From the NCBI GenBank assembly GCA_964058805.1, contig CAXKVV010000220.1:1-29565 (forward strand): a stretch of DNA of 29,565 nucleotides, written 5' to 3'. The stretch is from Schoenoplectus triqueter (Eukaryota; Streptophyta; Magnoliopsida; Poales; Cyperaceae). The position numbers and the translations under genes are program-made. The notes under the pieces are model-generated. The model saw only the letters and a list, made by a program, of their open reading frames with translations. It did no database searches and was not told the DNA's origin. This document shows, piece after piece, positions 18,771-28,652 of the stretch (position 1 is the first letter of the stretch; each line of letters starts with the position of its first letter).

Positions 18771-18930
18771 TTTATTGGCAGCCACTGTCTTTTTTTTTTT
18801 GAAATTTTACAGTGGCTGCGAAGTTTATAAATAGATATTAAATTCTCAAACGATGAGTAGACAACAGCTCTAGAACTTTTTCCTAATCATCTGCGTTACC
18901 ATCCGTTCCAATTTATTGGCAGCCACTGTC
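18771..18930. repeat. 19-bp direct repeat with an 11-bp hairpin
   Basis: TTTATTGGCAGCCACTGTC occurs identically at 18771-18789 and 18912-18930. The first copy also pairs with ACAGTGGCTGC (18809-18819): perfect 11-bp arms around a T-rich 20-nt loop. It lies 270-430 bp from the AP2 exon 2 acceptor. Confidence 0.75.
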
Positions 18931-19104
18931 AATATTTAAAAAACAAAATAACGAACTAATGGCGACTTCAACTAATAATTAAAATTAGAATATTGAAAAA
19001 GCATTTCAATCAAACTGCAATTAAACTACATAATTAACCAAGTTTTAATTAAAGTCATTTCGATAAATTAATTATGAACGAGTAATAGGGGCTCTTTTAC
19101 AATA

Positions 19105-19145
19105 TCTCTAACCCTAACACCTAACACCTAATCTTAACCCAACAC
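19105..19145. repeat. Short telomere-like CCTAACA stretch
   Basis: CTAACCCTAACACCTAACAC and following CCTAATCTTAACCC resemble degenerate plant telomere repeats (CCCTAAA). Only about 40 bp, more likely a telo-box-like or chance repeat than a chromosome fusion scar. Confidence 0.35.
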
Positions 19146-19268
19146 AAATATGTCATCTCTAAACACAACTTAGAAAACAAAAATGGCAATTAAAATTCGG
19201 AAGGAGACGAACTTCAGTGAGGAGATTAGAGGAACTGGATTAGGAGAGGAGAACTCTGTAAGAGACTC

Positions 19269-19292
19269 AGAGAGAGAGAGAGAGAGAGAGAG
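19269..19292 (+). repeat. (AG)n microsatellite
   Basis: Perfect AG run of about 24 bp followed by AGAAGAAGAGG. Such tracts are common in plant 5' untranslated regions, and a coding-like island follows. Confidence 0.85.
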
Positions 19293-19339
19293 AAGAAGAG
19301 GAATTGGGATAGATTAAACCAGGCGGAGAAGGTACTCAA

Positions 19340-19620
19340 AATGGAGAGCGTAGGAAGCAATGAAGAAAGGTGGTGTCCTTGCATTGCAAAAGCTGGCCGA
19401 AGCCGAGAAAGACTTGGACGGAGAAATTAAGATACAGCGATTTCTTCCTCGTCTCCATCCTCAAGAGAGAGGGGAAGGCCTGAACGGGTGTAAGGAAGGG
19501 GTAAAATTTCATTCTCGGCGGAGCGTCAGGGGTAATATTGTCTTGAACTTTTATCATGTCCATAATAATAAGCTTATGATTCACAAATTGTTAGATGAGA
19601 TTAAAAATTTGTTATTTTGA
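19340..19620 (+). pseudogene. Unidentified coding-like fragment, GC-richer than its surroundings
   Basis: Sequence from about 19300 to 19540 is clearly less AT-rich than all around it. ATGs lie at 19340 (29 codons, then stop) and 19360 (86 codons to 19620). The longer frame has KKGGVLALQKLAEAEKDLDG, helix-like and charged, up to about codon 30; after about 19550 the reading runs into AT-rich DNA. The minus strand is also open. It may be a captured exon or the start of a lost gene behind a GA-rich leader. No family recognised and no function assigned. Confidence 0.25.
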
Positions 19621-20269
19621 TATAATTCGAAAATAATTTATTAAAAAATTAATAGCTTATATATTATATATAAAAATATTAAGACGATATATATAAAAAT
19701 TATGATTCTATACTTTAAATTTGGAGCTATATAGCATATATTCTAAAAAAATAAAAATTATAAAGAAATTTGGAACCAACGGATTCTTGCACCAATTCAA
19801 ATTCAATGGAATTATTAAGCTTTGGAGTTGGAGCACCGGATTTGACAACCGAGAGAGAAATAACAGTTGATTTAAAGAGTTCAGCTAGAGTCCGAGAAGA
19901 AATAATTACTCTATATTAAGTTTATGGCTCCAAGATATATTGGTGGGAAAAATAACAGCACAGAAGCCAACGAAACCAGTGAGTTAAATTTAAAACCAAT
20001 GTATTTTATCGAATAAATCGCGTTTTATTCGGTTAGTGAGGAGGTAAAATTCAATTAATATATAAATCTTATTATTTTGATCATTGCTACTTCTAGGAAA
20101 TTAGAATAATTGTCGAATAGTAATATTAACCTTAAAAATACCATCATTCAAATATAATTTAGAAAATTAAAATAGTTATCGAATAGTGTTATTCTGCTAA
20201 ATCATTAAAATATTGATTTAGTAGATTAGTGTAATGTTTAACTTAGTGATAATAATAGAAAAAATATGT

Positions 20270-20940
20270 ATCTTTGTATTTTTTTTATTCATTCCTACTC
20301 TGAAATATAAGATAATAGTAATTAATAATAATATTAGATAATATTAAATAAATATTAATTCAAAATAATAATAATTAATAATTAAGATAATAATTATTTG
20401 TATTAAACAAAATTAATAATAAATCATAATAAATATTAGTATTAAATAAAAATAAAAATAATAAAATAAAATAATATTAAGTAAACATTAATATGAAAAA
20501 TAATAATTATTAGTATTAAAGAAAAATAATAATAAATAAATAATAATAACAAACATTAGTATTAAAAACTAATAATTAATAATAGTATAAAGTAACATTA
20601 AATAAACAATAAGATGGAAATAATAATAATAATTAGTATTAAATAAAATAATATCAAATTAATATAAATAAAATAATCTAAAAAAGCACTATTAAGTAAA
20701 AATTTATGCTACATAAAATAATAAAATAATAATAAATAAAGTTAGAATAAATAATAATAATCATTATTACTAAATATAATAATAATTAATAATAGTACAA
20801 AATAATATTTAGTATGTATTAATATTAAAAAATAAAAAAATAATATATAAATATACAAAAATAGTAACATATGACAATATTAATAGTAATTATAATAATA
20901 ATCAAAATAATATTTATTACTATTAAAAAGAGAAATAATT
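20270..20940. repeat. AT minisatellite with TTAGTATTAAATAAAATAATA units
   Basis: Repeated variants of AATAATAATTAGTATTAAAT and AAATAATATTAAATAAACAT over about 670 bp. The reverse-complement phrase (TTATTTTATTTAATACTAAT) appears at 22673-22700 and 25080-25110, so this is the inside of a dispersed element rather than a simple microsatellite. Confidence 0.65.
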
Positions 20941-21130
20941 TATTATTTTATTCCTCCATTGTTATTCTCATGTTACCATTCATAAAATATTTTTCTAACC
21001 CCAACAATAAAAAGTTTGCTCTATTATCATATTTTTTGAGATGCCATTAGTCTCATATTATTCTTAACCACTAACTCAAAAAATATTATTCTTGTACTAA
21101 TCATTACCTATGTGTGTTTGGATGGTGAAA
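20941..21130 (-). mobile_element. MITE-like end, family H (inverted relative to 22520)
   Basis: Contains TTTTTTGAGATGCCATTAG, TCTCATATTATTCTTAACCA and ends near TGTGTTTGGATGGTGAAAGG (21112-21131). These phrases appear reverse complemented at 22535-22605 and 22893-22909 (CACCATCCAAACACA). Confidence 0.5.
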
Positions 21131-21199
21131 GGTGATGAGCTTCAATTATATATATTATATTTAATTAGCGTTTTATTTCAAAAATTATGCATTTATGTT

Positions 21200-22490
21200 A
21201 ATTGTTGAGAATTTATTTAGTTTTTATGTCAAATTCGAGATATCACTGCATTTCTTATTAGATTTTAGGTAATGAAGCTTGAACAAGGATAACAATATGA
21301 AAAATGAGGCTTGGAGTGAGATAGATCGAGCTTGCACGAAGAAATTAAGTAAAAAATACTTTCTAGATAGAATTTTGGACCGTAATTGTCAAAACTGCAG
21401 ACCGCAATATTGAGATTGTTGATCCTGTTAAGAAGTAACCAAAATTACGGACCGCAATTATTGAGGCTGGAAGCGCGAACTCGCGTTTTGAAAGCGATTT
21501 TTCATAGGGATCAAAAGAAAATTGAACCCCTTCATCCCAGACATCTCTCAATACTCTGAAAAACTAATCCCAAGTAAAAAAAAAGAAGAGAACACCATTG
21601 GAGAAGAGATTGGAGAAAAAGAACTCGAGAATCGGGCGAGAAATCGAATATCTTCTTGGTGTATTCTTTTCTTTACTCTTTCCTTATGTTGTGTTGTTGT
21701 TTAAACATGAATCTTTATATAATCTTTAACATGATTTATAGCTAGACTCCCTTCCAGAGGTCTAGGTGTAAACTTGATAACTCAGATGATTTAATTGTAC
21801 TCGTATGTTGATCTTTTAGTTCTTATTGTTTGTGATTGTTATTTTATCTAAATTGAATGCTTAGTTTAAATTAACTGCATGTTACCCTATAAGTGAAAGC
21901 AGAAATCGAAATGTGGAACTGAATCTTCTGACCCAAAATAGTAATTTAGGTCTAGGCCGAGTACTTAATCGTGAAACCTATTGCCTAAGGGAAAATCGAT
22001 GAAATCCTAGAAATTACATGAAGTACCGAAAGGCGAAGTATAAAATTTAAGTTATGCCAAAATGATTCATTGATCTTAATGGGTTTAGATTTGTAAGGTG
22101 AAGTATCTAACCGTGAAACCTGAATTATTTAGGTACGGTATCAAGCCATGAAAGTGTAAATTTGATACTAAAATCTGAAATCGAATCCCCAATAAATACT
22201 AGAGCATTTTAAAAGATCAAATAGAGTGAATTGACCAAACGAGTGAAAGTGAAGCTGAAAACCCTGGAATCTTTTATTTGATAAACTTTTTAGTTGTTGT
22301 TGGATTTATGTTTTTAATGCACTTTTAGTTTAATCCAAAATACCTGTTTGATTATCTAGATTAGTGAACCTTATGAGAACTGATAGTTCATTATTGTCCT
22401 TGTGGTTCGACACCCCGATTACTACTTGACTAAGCTGTGAGCTTGCGGCTGAAATTGAGTACAAATTATGATATTTTATTAACTTAGCAA
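21200..22490 (+). mobile_element. LTR or leader remnant of a Ty3-type retroelement
   Basis: TGTTGAGAATTTATTTAG near the left edge, pyrimidine-rich middle, and near the right edge CCTTGTGGTTCGACACCCC, TACTACTTGACTAAGC, GAGCTTGCGGCTG. The last group also occurs on the minus strand at 10081-10140. No gag or pol domain follows. The open frame at 21522-21704 is not a recognisable protein. Class assignment is from general resemblance. Confidence 0.42.
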
Positions 22491-22519
22491 AATCCACATC
22501 AAAAGGATTAGTGCAAGAA

Positions 22520-23070
22520 TGACACTTTTTGGTGTAGCAGTTGAGAATAGTGTGAGACTAATGATATCTCAAAAAATATAAGAAGAGTGCTAACTTTTAC
22601 TATCCCGGATTAGTAAAATATTATTTAGATGACAACTTGAGAACAGTGGAGGGAATAGCTAAAATAATTACTCATTTTTATTATTTTATTTAATACTAAT
22701 ATTCACTTAATATTATTTTATACTAATATAAAAAATAGTTTTTTATTATTTTCATTACCCTCATGGGACCTAACATTTCCTATGATTTAGCGAATTAACA
22801 CTGTTTTGCTACTATTTTTGATTTTCTTTTTGTGTTTGAATGATCGTTAACCCGAGAATAGCACTATTTTTTTGAGAACAATACTATTCCTCACCATCCA
22901 AACACATTAATAAAGAATAGTGTAAAATAATTAGCACAAAATTGTGTCTTTTGAGTTATTAATTAAGAATAGTGTGAGTTTAGTAATATCTCAAAAAAAT
23001 ATAAGAGTAAAACTATTTTTTACTATTGTAGCATGAAAATAATGATGAAAAGAATAAATAAAGTAAAGAA
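22520..23070 (+). mobile_element. MITE-like sequences, family H (two direct copies)
   Basis: TGAGAATAGTGTGAGACTAA plus TATCTCAAAAAATATAAG occurs near 22540, and again as AGAATAGTGTGAGTTTAG plus ATATCTCAAAAAAATATAAG near 22966-23005. The first copy ends at CTCACCATCCAAACACATT (22892-22910). Together with 20941-21130 this makes three related copies inside the AP2 intron. Confidence 0.5.
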
Positions 23071-23206
23071 TTATTTTTCTTATGATATTAATGAATATTA
23101 TTTTATTTATTATTATTAATTTATTAATTATTGTGATTTTGATGGGACATAAATCAAAATTTTTGAAAAGCTTCAAGATGTTGTACTTAATAATTTCTTT
23201 TAATTT

Positions 23207-24270
23207 GTTGTTTTGCAAAATATTTTTGAATTTAATATGTTTCTTTGAGATATTTGTAGGATCCCATGAAAAGCTTCAAGGAATACGAGTATCACTGATC
23301 AAGACTTATGGAGTAGCTTTCTTGAAGACGTAGGATCATAACCAATGTAATGGTATAACTCAAAATCATATATTTTTGAGTTTTTACAAGAATTAGGGTT
23401 TCTACCGTAGTAAACCGTTATAATAGTTCCTTAACTGTTATAATATTTCATAATTTCACACCCAATTTTTTGAAGGCAAAAACAACACTGAATTAACAGA
23501 TCGTGTCATTACGTATCGATACATATGAAGCGTTATAGCTTCAATACGTTATAATGATTTTGTAAATCATTATAACGTCTCTGATTAATAGAAGACCTTA
23601 TCAGACATTAGTCAAACCAGTCAAAACATTATAAATATCTTGTGAAACATTCAATGGTTCCTCTTATCGTATAACAGTTCAATCCATATATTTTTGAATC
23701 GTTATAATGATATCTGACAAAGGTATTGGGTATTCTTGTATACGCAAGAAAATGTTATAACATCTCCTGAATCGTTATAACATTTCTGCACGCAAGAATG
23801 CTAACAATCTTCTGTTATGGGCTCTATTTTAAGGGGTTGCTTTTGGATTGCTCTAATTAACTAAACTCTCTCAATTTTTCTTGCAATCTGAGTACTCAAC
23901 CAAAACATCCAAAGAGCTCTTACAACACTATCTTGCAAAAATAAGAAGAATGGATCTTGAGTTTAGCCATAACTGATTTTTTTTTAACTTTTTCTGAGCG
24001 GTGTTTAAGCTCTAATCATTGAGCTTAGGTTCAATTTTACTTTCAGCATTAAGCTGATTTTTTTCTAAGTCTTGAGTGCTTATTGTTGTTCTTATTTTCT
24101 TAGGGCTTTTAGTCTTCTTGCACGTGTCTTTGTGAAGAAATTAAAACTTCTAAATTATAAAATATTTTTTATAATATAGCAACATTTCGTTAGTGGGACG
24201 AACCCAAAGATATAGATATTATAACCGAACTCAGTTAACATCCTGTATTTTCTTTAATTTTAGTATTTGT
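23207..24270 (+). mobile_element. Copia-like solo LTR remnant, copy 2
   Basis: Same order of landmarks as 8716-9841: TTGCAAAATAT start region, several GTTATAA repeats (23411-23785), CTCTATTTTAAGGGG core promoter-like box near 23820, and GTGGGACGAACCC...ACCGAACTCAGTTAAC near 24194-24240. Diverged from copy 1 yet clearly the same family; no coding domain. It lies antisense to AP2 transcription within the intron. Confidence 0.5.
23547..23577. repeat. Perfect 14-bp hairpin in LTR copy 2
   Basis: CGTTATAATGATTT (23547-23560) and its exact reverse complement AAATCATTATAACG (23564-23577) are separated by three bases. The matching block in LTR copy 1 is at 9078-9104. Confidence 0.8.
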
Positions 24271-25059
24271 TGAATATTATTTTACATCAATTGCTCTTTT
24301 TATCAATTGATATTTGATTGAATTTTCATTGCATATTTTCATCACATTTACATCAAGTATTTGACTTAGTTTTATCATTTTTTCTTGATTTTTTTAAGAT
24401 AATTCTTGTGTAAAACATATAGGACATTGAGTATTCACCAAACTGATTCTTCATTTAAATTGTCTAAACTTATGTATACCTTAATCTTTAGTAAATACTA
24501 TCTCAAATTATCTAAAAAATATCATAAGAGATTTTAGAATGAAGTTGAGAGTCAACTTGAGAAGAAAATTAAGGCAATACAATCGGATCATAATGGTGAA
24601 TTCATATGCATTATTTGATATATATGGAACATTATTATATTATGTATTTTAAGATAAAACAAGATGATTTAAAAAATGATTTAACTTTCTTTTGTACTTG
24701 ATTAATTTTTTTTTGAAAAAAACTAATTAATTGATCTATAAATATACAGAGATGAAAATGACCTTTTTATGAAAGCAGGAAAAATAATGTAAATGAAAGT
24801 TTTACAATTTGATTCATTAGAGAGTGTTAGTTTGAAAATCTAAATCTAAATCATTTTTTTTAAAAACCCCGTTGCAATACATAGGCATGATAGTAATTAG
24901 TAATTAAATATGTTTACTGATTTTTATTAATAGAAATATCAATTCTTTCAAGAATATTTTCTGTACCGAAATCCTGAAAACAAGTAATAATAATTTGAGA
25001 CTCATGTGATATTTTCGTTTAGGTCATATATATGGAAAGCACATCAAAAAGCTCTAAAA

Positions 25060-25275
25060 AGATGGACTATTTAATATTACTATTGTTAATTATTATTTTA
25101 TTTAATACTAATTATTATCTATTATGTATTATTTATTTTCATTATTAGTTATTATTATTTATTTATGATTTATTAGTACTTTTGTTGAGTTTTAGTGCTT
25201 ATTATTTTGAATATTATTAATTATTATTTTATGCATTATTATTTATTACTATTTTATTTAATATTATTAAAGAAA
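25060..25275. repeat. AT minisatellite, reverse orientation of the 20.3 kb repeat
   Basis: TTATTATTTTATTTAATACT, ATTATTTATTACTATTTTAT and related units over about 200 bp, the reverse complement of units in 20270-20940. Nearby, TACTAAACCATC at 25329 is another possible MITE edge. Confidence 0.5.
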
Positions 25276-25699
25276 TAAAAATGAGATGGGAGATTTTTTT
25301 TTCATTATTCTCACATAAGTTCTTATCTACTAAACCATCAAATAATTGGTTTAGCAATATAATACTAATTTGGGCTATTATCAATTCGTTATTTTGTGTT
25401 TGCATTGAGTCGAGATCTAAACTAAATTAGCTCGTTATTTTTTGGATTAGCTCACTATTTTTGAGAACCAAAGACCCTCAAAATTTGTTCTCGAGTGATA
25501 ATACAAGTGTACAATTCGAGCAGAACACTATTCCGTTCCTCCAATTGTTTAGAATATTGGTCATACTAGACTCTAAACAGGCCCTGTATGCGTCACTGTG
25601 CCAGGCCTTAATTAATATTTAATAGTTAAGCACGTCAGCAAAATAAATAAATAAAATCGGGTTCAAGGATTTTTCTCCACAAAATTGGATCAAGTATAG

Positions 25700-26110
25700 C
25701 TTCGTCCTTAAGGGTCGGGTTGGATTTCTTGAGGGTTAGATTTAGCGAAGCTACAAGAGAGTCGGGTTTAATAAAGATTTTTAGAGGATCCGATTCAAAG
25801 GGTTTAATTTTTAAGAGGTGAGTTCGGCTCTTATCAAGTCCTCCGGACTCTAAGGGCCGGATAAGGATCGACGTGTAATTAATATATAATATTAAATATT
25901 AAAAATGAGTCGGGAAGGGCCGGTTAAGGCTGGAAATGGCCGAGTTTGATAAGGGTCGGAATTGAAGTGTCTATTTTTTAAAGATTAATCCCGACACTTA
26001 AGAAGTTCGGTTTTTATCATTAGAAAGACTGTACTCGATTTGTAAGGGCTGGATAAAGACCAATTTTTTTGAAGGACCTGCCGGGTTAGATTTAAGGATC
26101 GAGCTCTTAT
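25700..26110 (+). repeat. Degenerate TAAGGGYCGGATAAGG repeat
   Basis: About six loose copies: TTAAGGGTCGGGTTGG (25708), CTAAGGGCCGGATAAGG (25850), GAAGGGCCGGTTAAGG (25915), GATAAGGGTCGGAATTG (25949), GTAAGGGCTGGATAAAG (26043), and CCGGGTTAGATTTAAGG (26081). Probably the inside of an unknown transposable element; G-rich on the plus strand, hence C-rich in the AP2 transcript. Confidence 0.45.
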
Positions 26111-26356
26111 GGACTATATCTAGTCAAGTATGATGAATTTTCAAAACTAGGAATTTTCAAAATCTTTAAATTTTATACATTTACAAAGACGGGAGTTTTA
26201 ATAAGGGGAACTTCTGAAATAGCACTAGTAATAAATTAGAGGTCAACACTATTTGTTGAATTGATAGCTGAAATAGACCTTTTGCTATGAATATCAATTA
26301 CTACAACGCAACCATAATAGAAATTTTGCAAATATATACAGTAAGTACATACATAC

Positions 26357-26483
26357 CTTTCTGCGAGGAGCAAACATTACTTGACATGAGGGAATGTATA
26401 TCCACTACATGAGTATTTTGCAAACCATATGTGGAAATTGAGAAAGAGAGAAATAGCAGGAAAGCAAACAAGCCAGTAGCCAT
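26357..26483 (-). CDS. AP2 exon 1: signal peptide and N-terminus of aspartyl protease
   Basis: 42 codons plus one base from ATG at 26483 to a strong donor AAAG|GTATGT. Begins MATGLFAFLLFLSFSISTYG, a textbook secretory signal peptide with a hydrophobic core and small polar end. It continues LQNTHVVDIHSLMSSNVCSS, homologous in order and spacing to the AP1 first exon and to the N-terminus of At5g10770-type proteases, in which a short first exon precedes the R-H-G-P-C-S motif. Phase 1, matching exon 2 at 18504, giving QKEAKPGLKVVDRHGPCS across the junction. Reading on into the intron adds 18 residues and a stop and is not meaningful. The only doubt is which exon 2 it serves; AP2 is the only downstream candidate without a start. 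Confidence 0.82.
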
Positions 26484-26535
26484 TGATAAGTTTGCTATGA
26501 TTTCCTATACAATTTTGGATACGTATAATTATTAT

Positions 26536-26552
26536 ACTATATATATATATAC
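26536..26552 (-). promoter_or_regulatory. TATA box region of AP2
   Basis: The minus strand reads AGTATATATATATATAGT, 53-69 bp upstream of the AP2 ATG, equivalent in position to the AP1 TATA box. Confidence 0.5.
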
Positions 26553-26574
26553 TAGTATTGGAGGAACACAATGC

Positions 26575-26717
26575 ACTCACCAACCATATATTATCTACAT
26601 AATCATTCCAAACAAAAACTCCCAAAAAAAAAACTCTAACCAATGTTTTCGTACAGAAAAAGATGGCTGTTTTGGCTGCTCATATCACGTTAGCATAATA
26701 TTGGTCCCAGCTGGTCA
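26575..26717 (-). promoter_or_regulatory. Conserved promoter blocks of AP2 shared with AP1
   Basis: ACTCACCAACCA (26575-26586; coding strand TGGTTGGTGAGT, an AC-element-like MYB site) and CAGCTGGTCA (26708-26717; coding strand TTGACCAGCTG includes a W-box-like TTGACC). The same two blocks stand in the same order upstream of AP1. The spacing is wider here (about 120 bp against about 20 bp). Confidence 0.45.
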
Positions 26718-26803
26718 ATCTAATTAATCCAAGTATTCAGCTGACATAAAATTGAACCGAGGATTAATTTATTTTTCTGTGATTCTATCTATCTGTATAT
26801 AAA

Positions 26804-27165
26804 GATCACTTGACAATGTTTATCTTAATAATCTTAAATTTTTAAATAAATATAAAAAAATAAAAATAGAAAAATCTTATAAATATGTTCTTCTACTTAT
26901 AGATTAATGGTGATTCAAATTTCATGTAATTTCATTATCGTTTAATAGTCCATCAAAGACCGTCAAATTATAACCGTTGCAAGTTGTATAAAATTTTAAT
27001 GGTCCTTGATGGAGTATCAAACGATAATGAAATTGTATGGAATTTAAATCGCAATCAATCTATAAGTAGAAAAATATATTCATAATTTTTTTTTTCTATT
27101 TTTAAGATTTTTTTAGTATTTATTTAAAAATTTATTATCAAAATTATTAAAATAACTCTCTTTTC
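26804..27165. mobile_element. Foldback element, family A copy 2 (ends eroded)
   Basis: GATCACTTGACAATG start, AGATTAATGGTGATTCAAAT mirrored by GGAATTTAAATCGCAATCAA, and TCATTATCGTTTAATAGTCC mirrored by GTATCAAACGATAATGAAA. The outermost bases seen in copies 1 and 4 are missing at both ends. First of six foldback elements upstream of AP2. Confidence 0.65.
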
Positions 27166-27298
27166 CATTCCTCCTTGCGAAGCTCTTCAAACCATCAATA
27201 CGAAAGAACCTAACGAAAGCAAGACTAGCTCCTATAGATATTAGAGGATCACCCATCCTCCGATAGGGAGAAATCACCCATATATATATATATATATA

Positions 27299-27574
27299 GA
27301 GTAAATTTACGGTGAGTTTAAGCTCACGGAGGAGGTGAGTTTAGCTCAAAAAATATATCAAATGATCTCCAAATTTTGATTTTTCACTCTCATTAAATTC
27401 TTCATATTGAAATCTTGTGGAGTACAAAAATTTGGGATGTTTCGAATTTTCTAAGTCACTCTTTTCAATTTTTGAAAATCAACTCTAAAAATAATAATAA
27501 AATATTCAATATTTGTACATTATTTTGAAAAACTAAAAAGAGTGACTTAAAAAACTCGAAACATCCCATTTTTA
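27299..27574. mobile_element. Foldback element, family B copy 3 (right end lost)
   Basis: GTTTAAGCTCACGGAGGAGG at the left, then AAATGATCTCCAAATTTTG and ATTAAATTCTTCATATTG. The mirrored half starts (AGAGTGACTTAAAAAACTCG, AACATCCCATT) but stops where a family D-like element begins, so about 130 bp are missing. Confidence 0.6.
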
Positions 27575-27772
27575 AATGGTGCTATGCAAAAGAGACGATT
27601 TTTCAACTATCTTAAATAATAATAATTTTTTTAAATATAAAATTTAGTCTACATCGAGATATTCATATGAAAATCATTTTGTATGGTTCGGATCGACTAT
27701 TTGAACTTTAAAAATGAAGAACAGATTCATAGCACGGGGGCGATCTGTGCTATGTATAGCACCATACCCCAA

Positions 27773-27776
<4 letters not shown>
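27574..27776. mobile_element. Short family D-like foldback element
   Basis: AAATGGTGCTATGCAAAAGA at the left and TGTGCTATGTATAGCACCAT at the right are inverted. TGGTTCGGATCGACTATTTG relates to GATTTGAATCGGTCGTTTGG of family D copy 2. About 200 bp, followed by CT and TA microsatellites (27771-27806). Confidence 0.5.
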
Positions 27777-27803
<27 letters not shown>

Positions 27804-27805
<2 letters not shown>

Positions 27806-28214
27806 ATAAAAATATTGTGAGCTTAAGCTCACAGAGGCCTTCCATGAGTTTAACTCAAAAAATATATCAAATCATCTCTAAATTTTAATTTATCATATTA
27901 ATTAAATTCTTTATATGAAAATCTTGTGGGATGTAAAAATTTGAAGTGTTTCGAGTTTTTTAAGTCACCGTTTTTAATTTTTCAAAATGATGTTCAAGTA
28001 ATGAATATATTATTATTATTATTATTAGAGATGATTTTAAAAAATAATCATGACTTAAAAATCTCAAAACACTCTAAATTTTTGCATTCCATAATATTTT
28101 TATATAAAGAATTTAATGAGTATGATAAATTAAAATTTGGAGACGATTTATTATGTTTTTTGAGTTAATCTCATGGAAAGCCTCCGTGAGTTTAATCTTA
28201 CGGTATCTTTACTC
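27804..28214. mobile_element. Foldback element, family B copy 4
   Basis: Left TGTGAGCTTAAGCTCACAGA and CATGAGTTTAACTCAAAAAA, right TTGAGTTAATCTCATGG, TCCGTGAGTTTAATCTTACG and GTATCTTTACT. The interior mirrors as in copy 1. The short open frame inside (27926-28168) is not a gene. Confidence 0.68.
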
Positions 28215-28236
28215 ATATATATATATATATATATAT

Positions 28237-28631
28237 GAGAGGGGATCGGTTGATAATGTCTTATTTTGACAACCTTGACAATGGACCTCTAAATAAATAC
28301 AAAAAAAATTTAAAAATGGTCAAAACTTTATAGATGTGTTCTTCTACCTACGGATTGATGATCATTCAAATTTCATACAATTTCATTATCGTTTGATAGT
28401 CCATCAAAGACCGTTAAATTGAAACCGTTGTAAATTACATGAAAATTTGATGGTCTTTGATGGACTATCAAACGATAATGAAATTACATGAAATTTGAAT
28501 GATCATCAATCTATAAATAGAAGAACGCATCTATAAAGTTTTTTTTTCCATTTTTAAGATTTATTTTTATATTTATTAAAAAAATTATTATCAAGATTGT
28601 CAAAAATATCATTGTCAACCGATTCCCTCTC
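28237..28631. mobile_element. Foldback element, family A copy 3
   Basis: GAGAGGGGATCGGTTGATAA at the left mirrors TTGTCAACCGATTCCCTCTC at the right. TCATTATCGTTTGATAGTCC mirrors GGACTATCAAACGATAATGA perfectly. The left flank is (TA)n, so a target duplication cannot be judged. Confidence 0.75.
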
Positions 28632-28652
28632 CCTGTGTATATATATAGATAT

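Larger units (their letters stand above)
18505..26356 (-). other. AP2 intron, 7,852 bp, phase 1, filled with mobile-element remnants
   Basis: Donor AAAG|GTATGT (exon end 26357) and acceptor TTGCAG (18505). The phase matches and joining gives Glu43 with an open frame. Contents from the acceptor end: direct repeat/hairpin (18771-18930), GA tract and a coding-like island (19.2-19.6 kb), AT minisatellite (20.3-20.9 kb), MITE ends, an LTR-like remnant (21.2-22.5 kb), copia-like LTR copy 2 (23.2-24.3 kb), and a GGGYCGG repeat (25.7-26.1 kb). 24280-25060 shows nothing recognisable. Joining over this distance is inference, supported by phase, sequence homology of exon 1 and the lack of any other candidate. 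Confidence 0.65.

Noticed and set aside
19105..19145. Interstitial telomere
   Set aside because: Only about 40 bp and degenerate; not enough for a chromosome-fusion claim.
23082..23333. 83-codon plus-strand frame and overlapping minus frame
   Set aside because: Low-complexity AT-rich sequence at the edge of an LTR remnant; hydrophobic Ile/Leu content is expected by chance.
26431..26727. 98-codon plus-strand frame over the AP2 promoter and exon 1
   Set aside because: Antisense to the signal-peptide exon and runs through the TATA tract; no family features.
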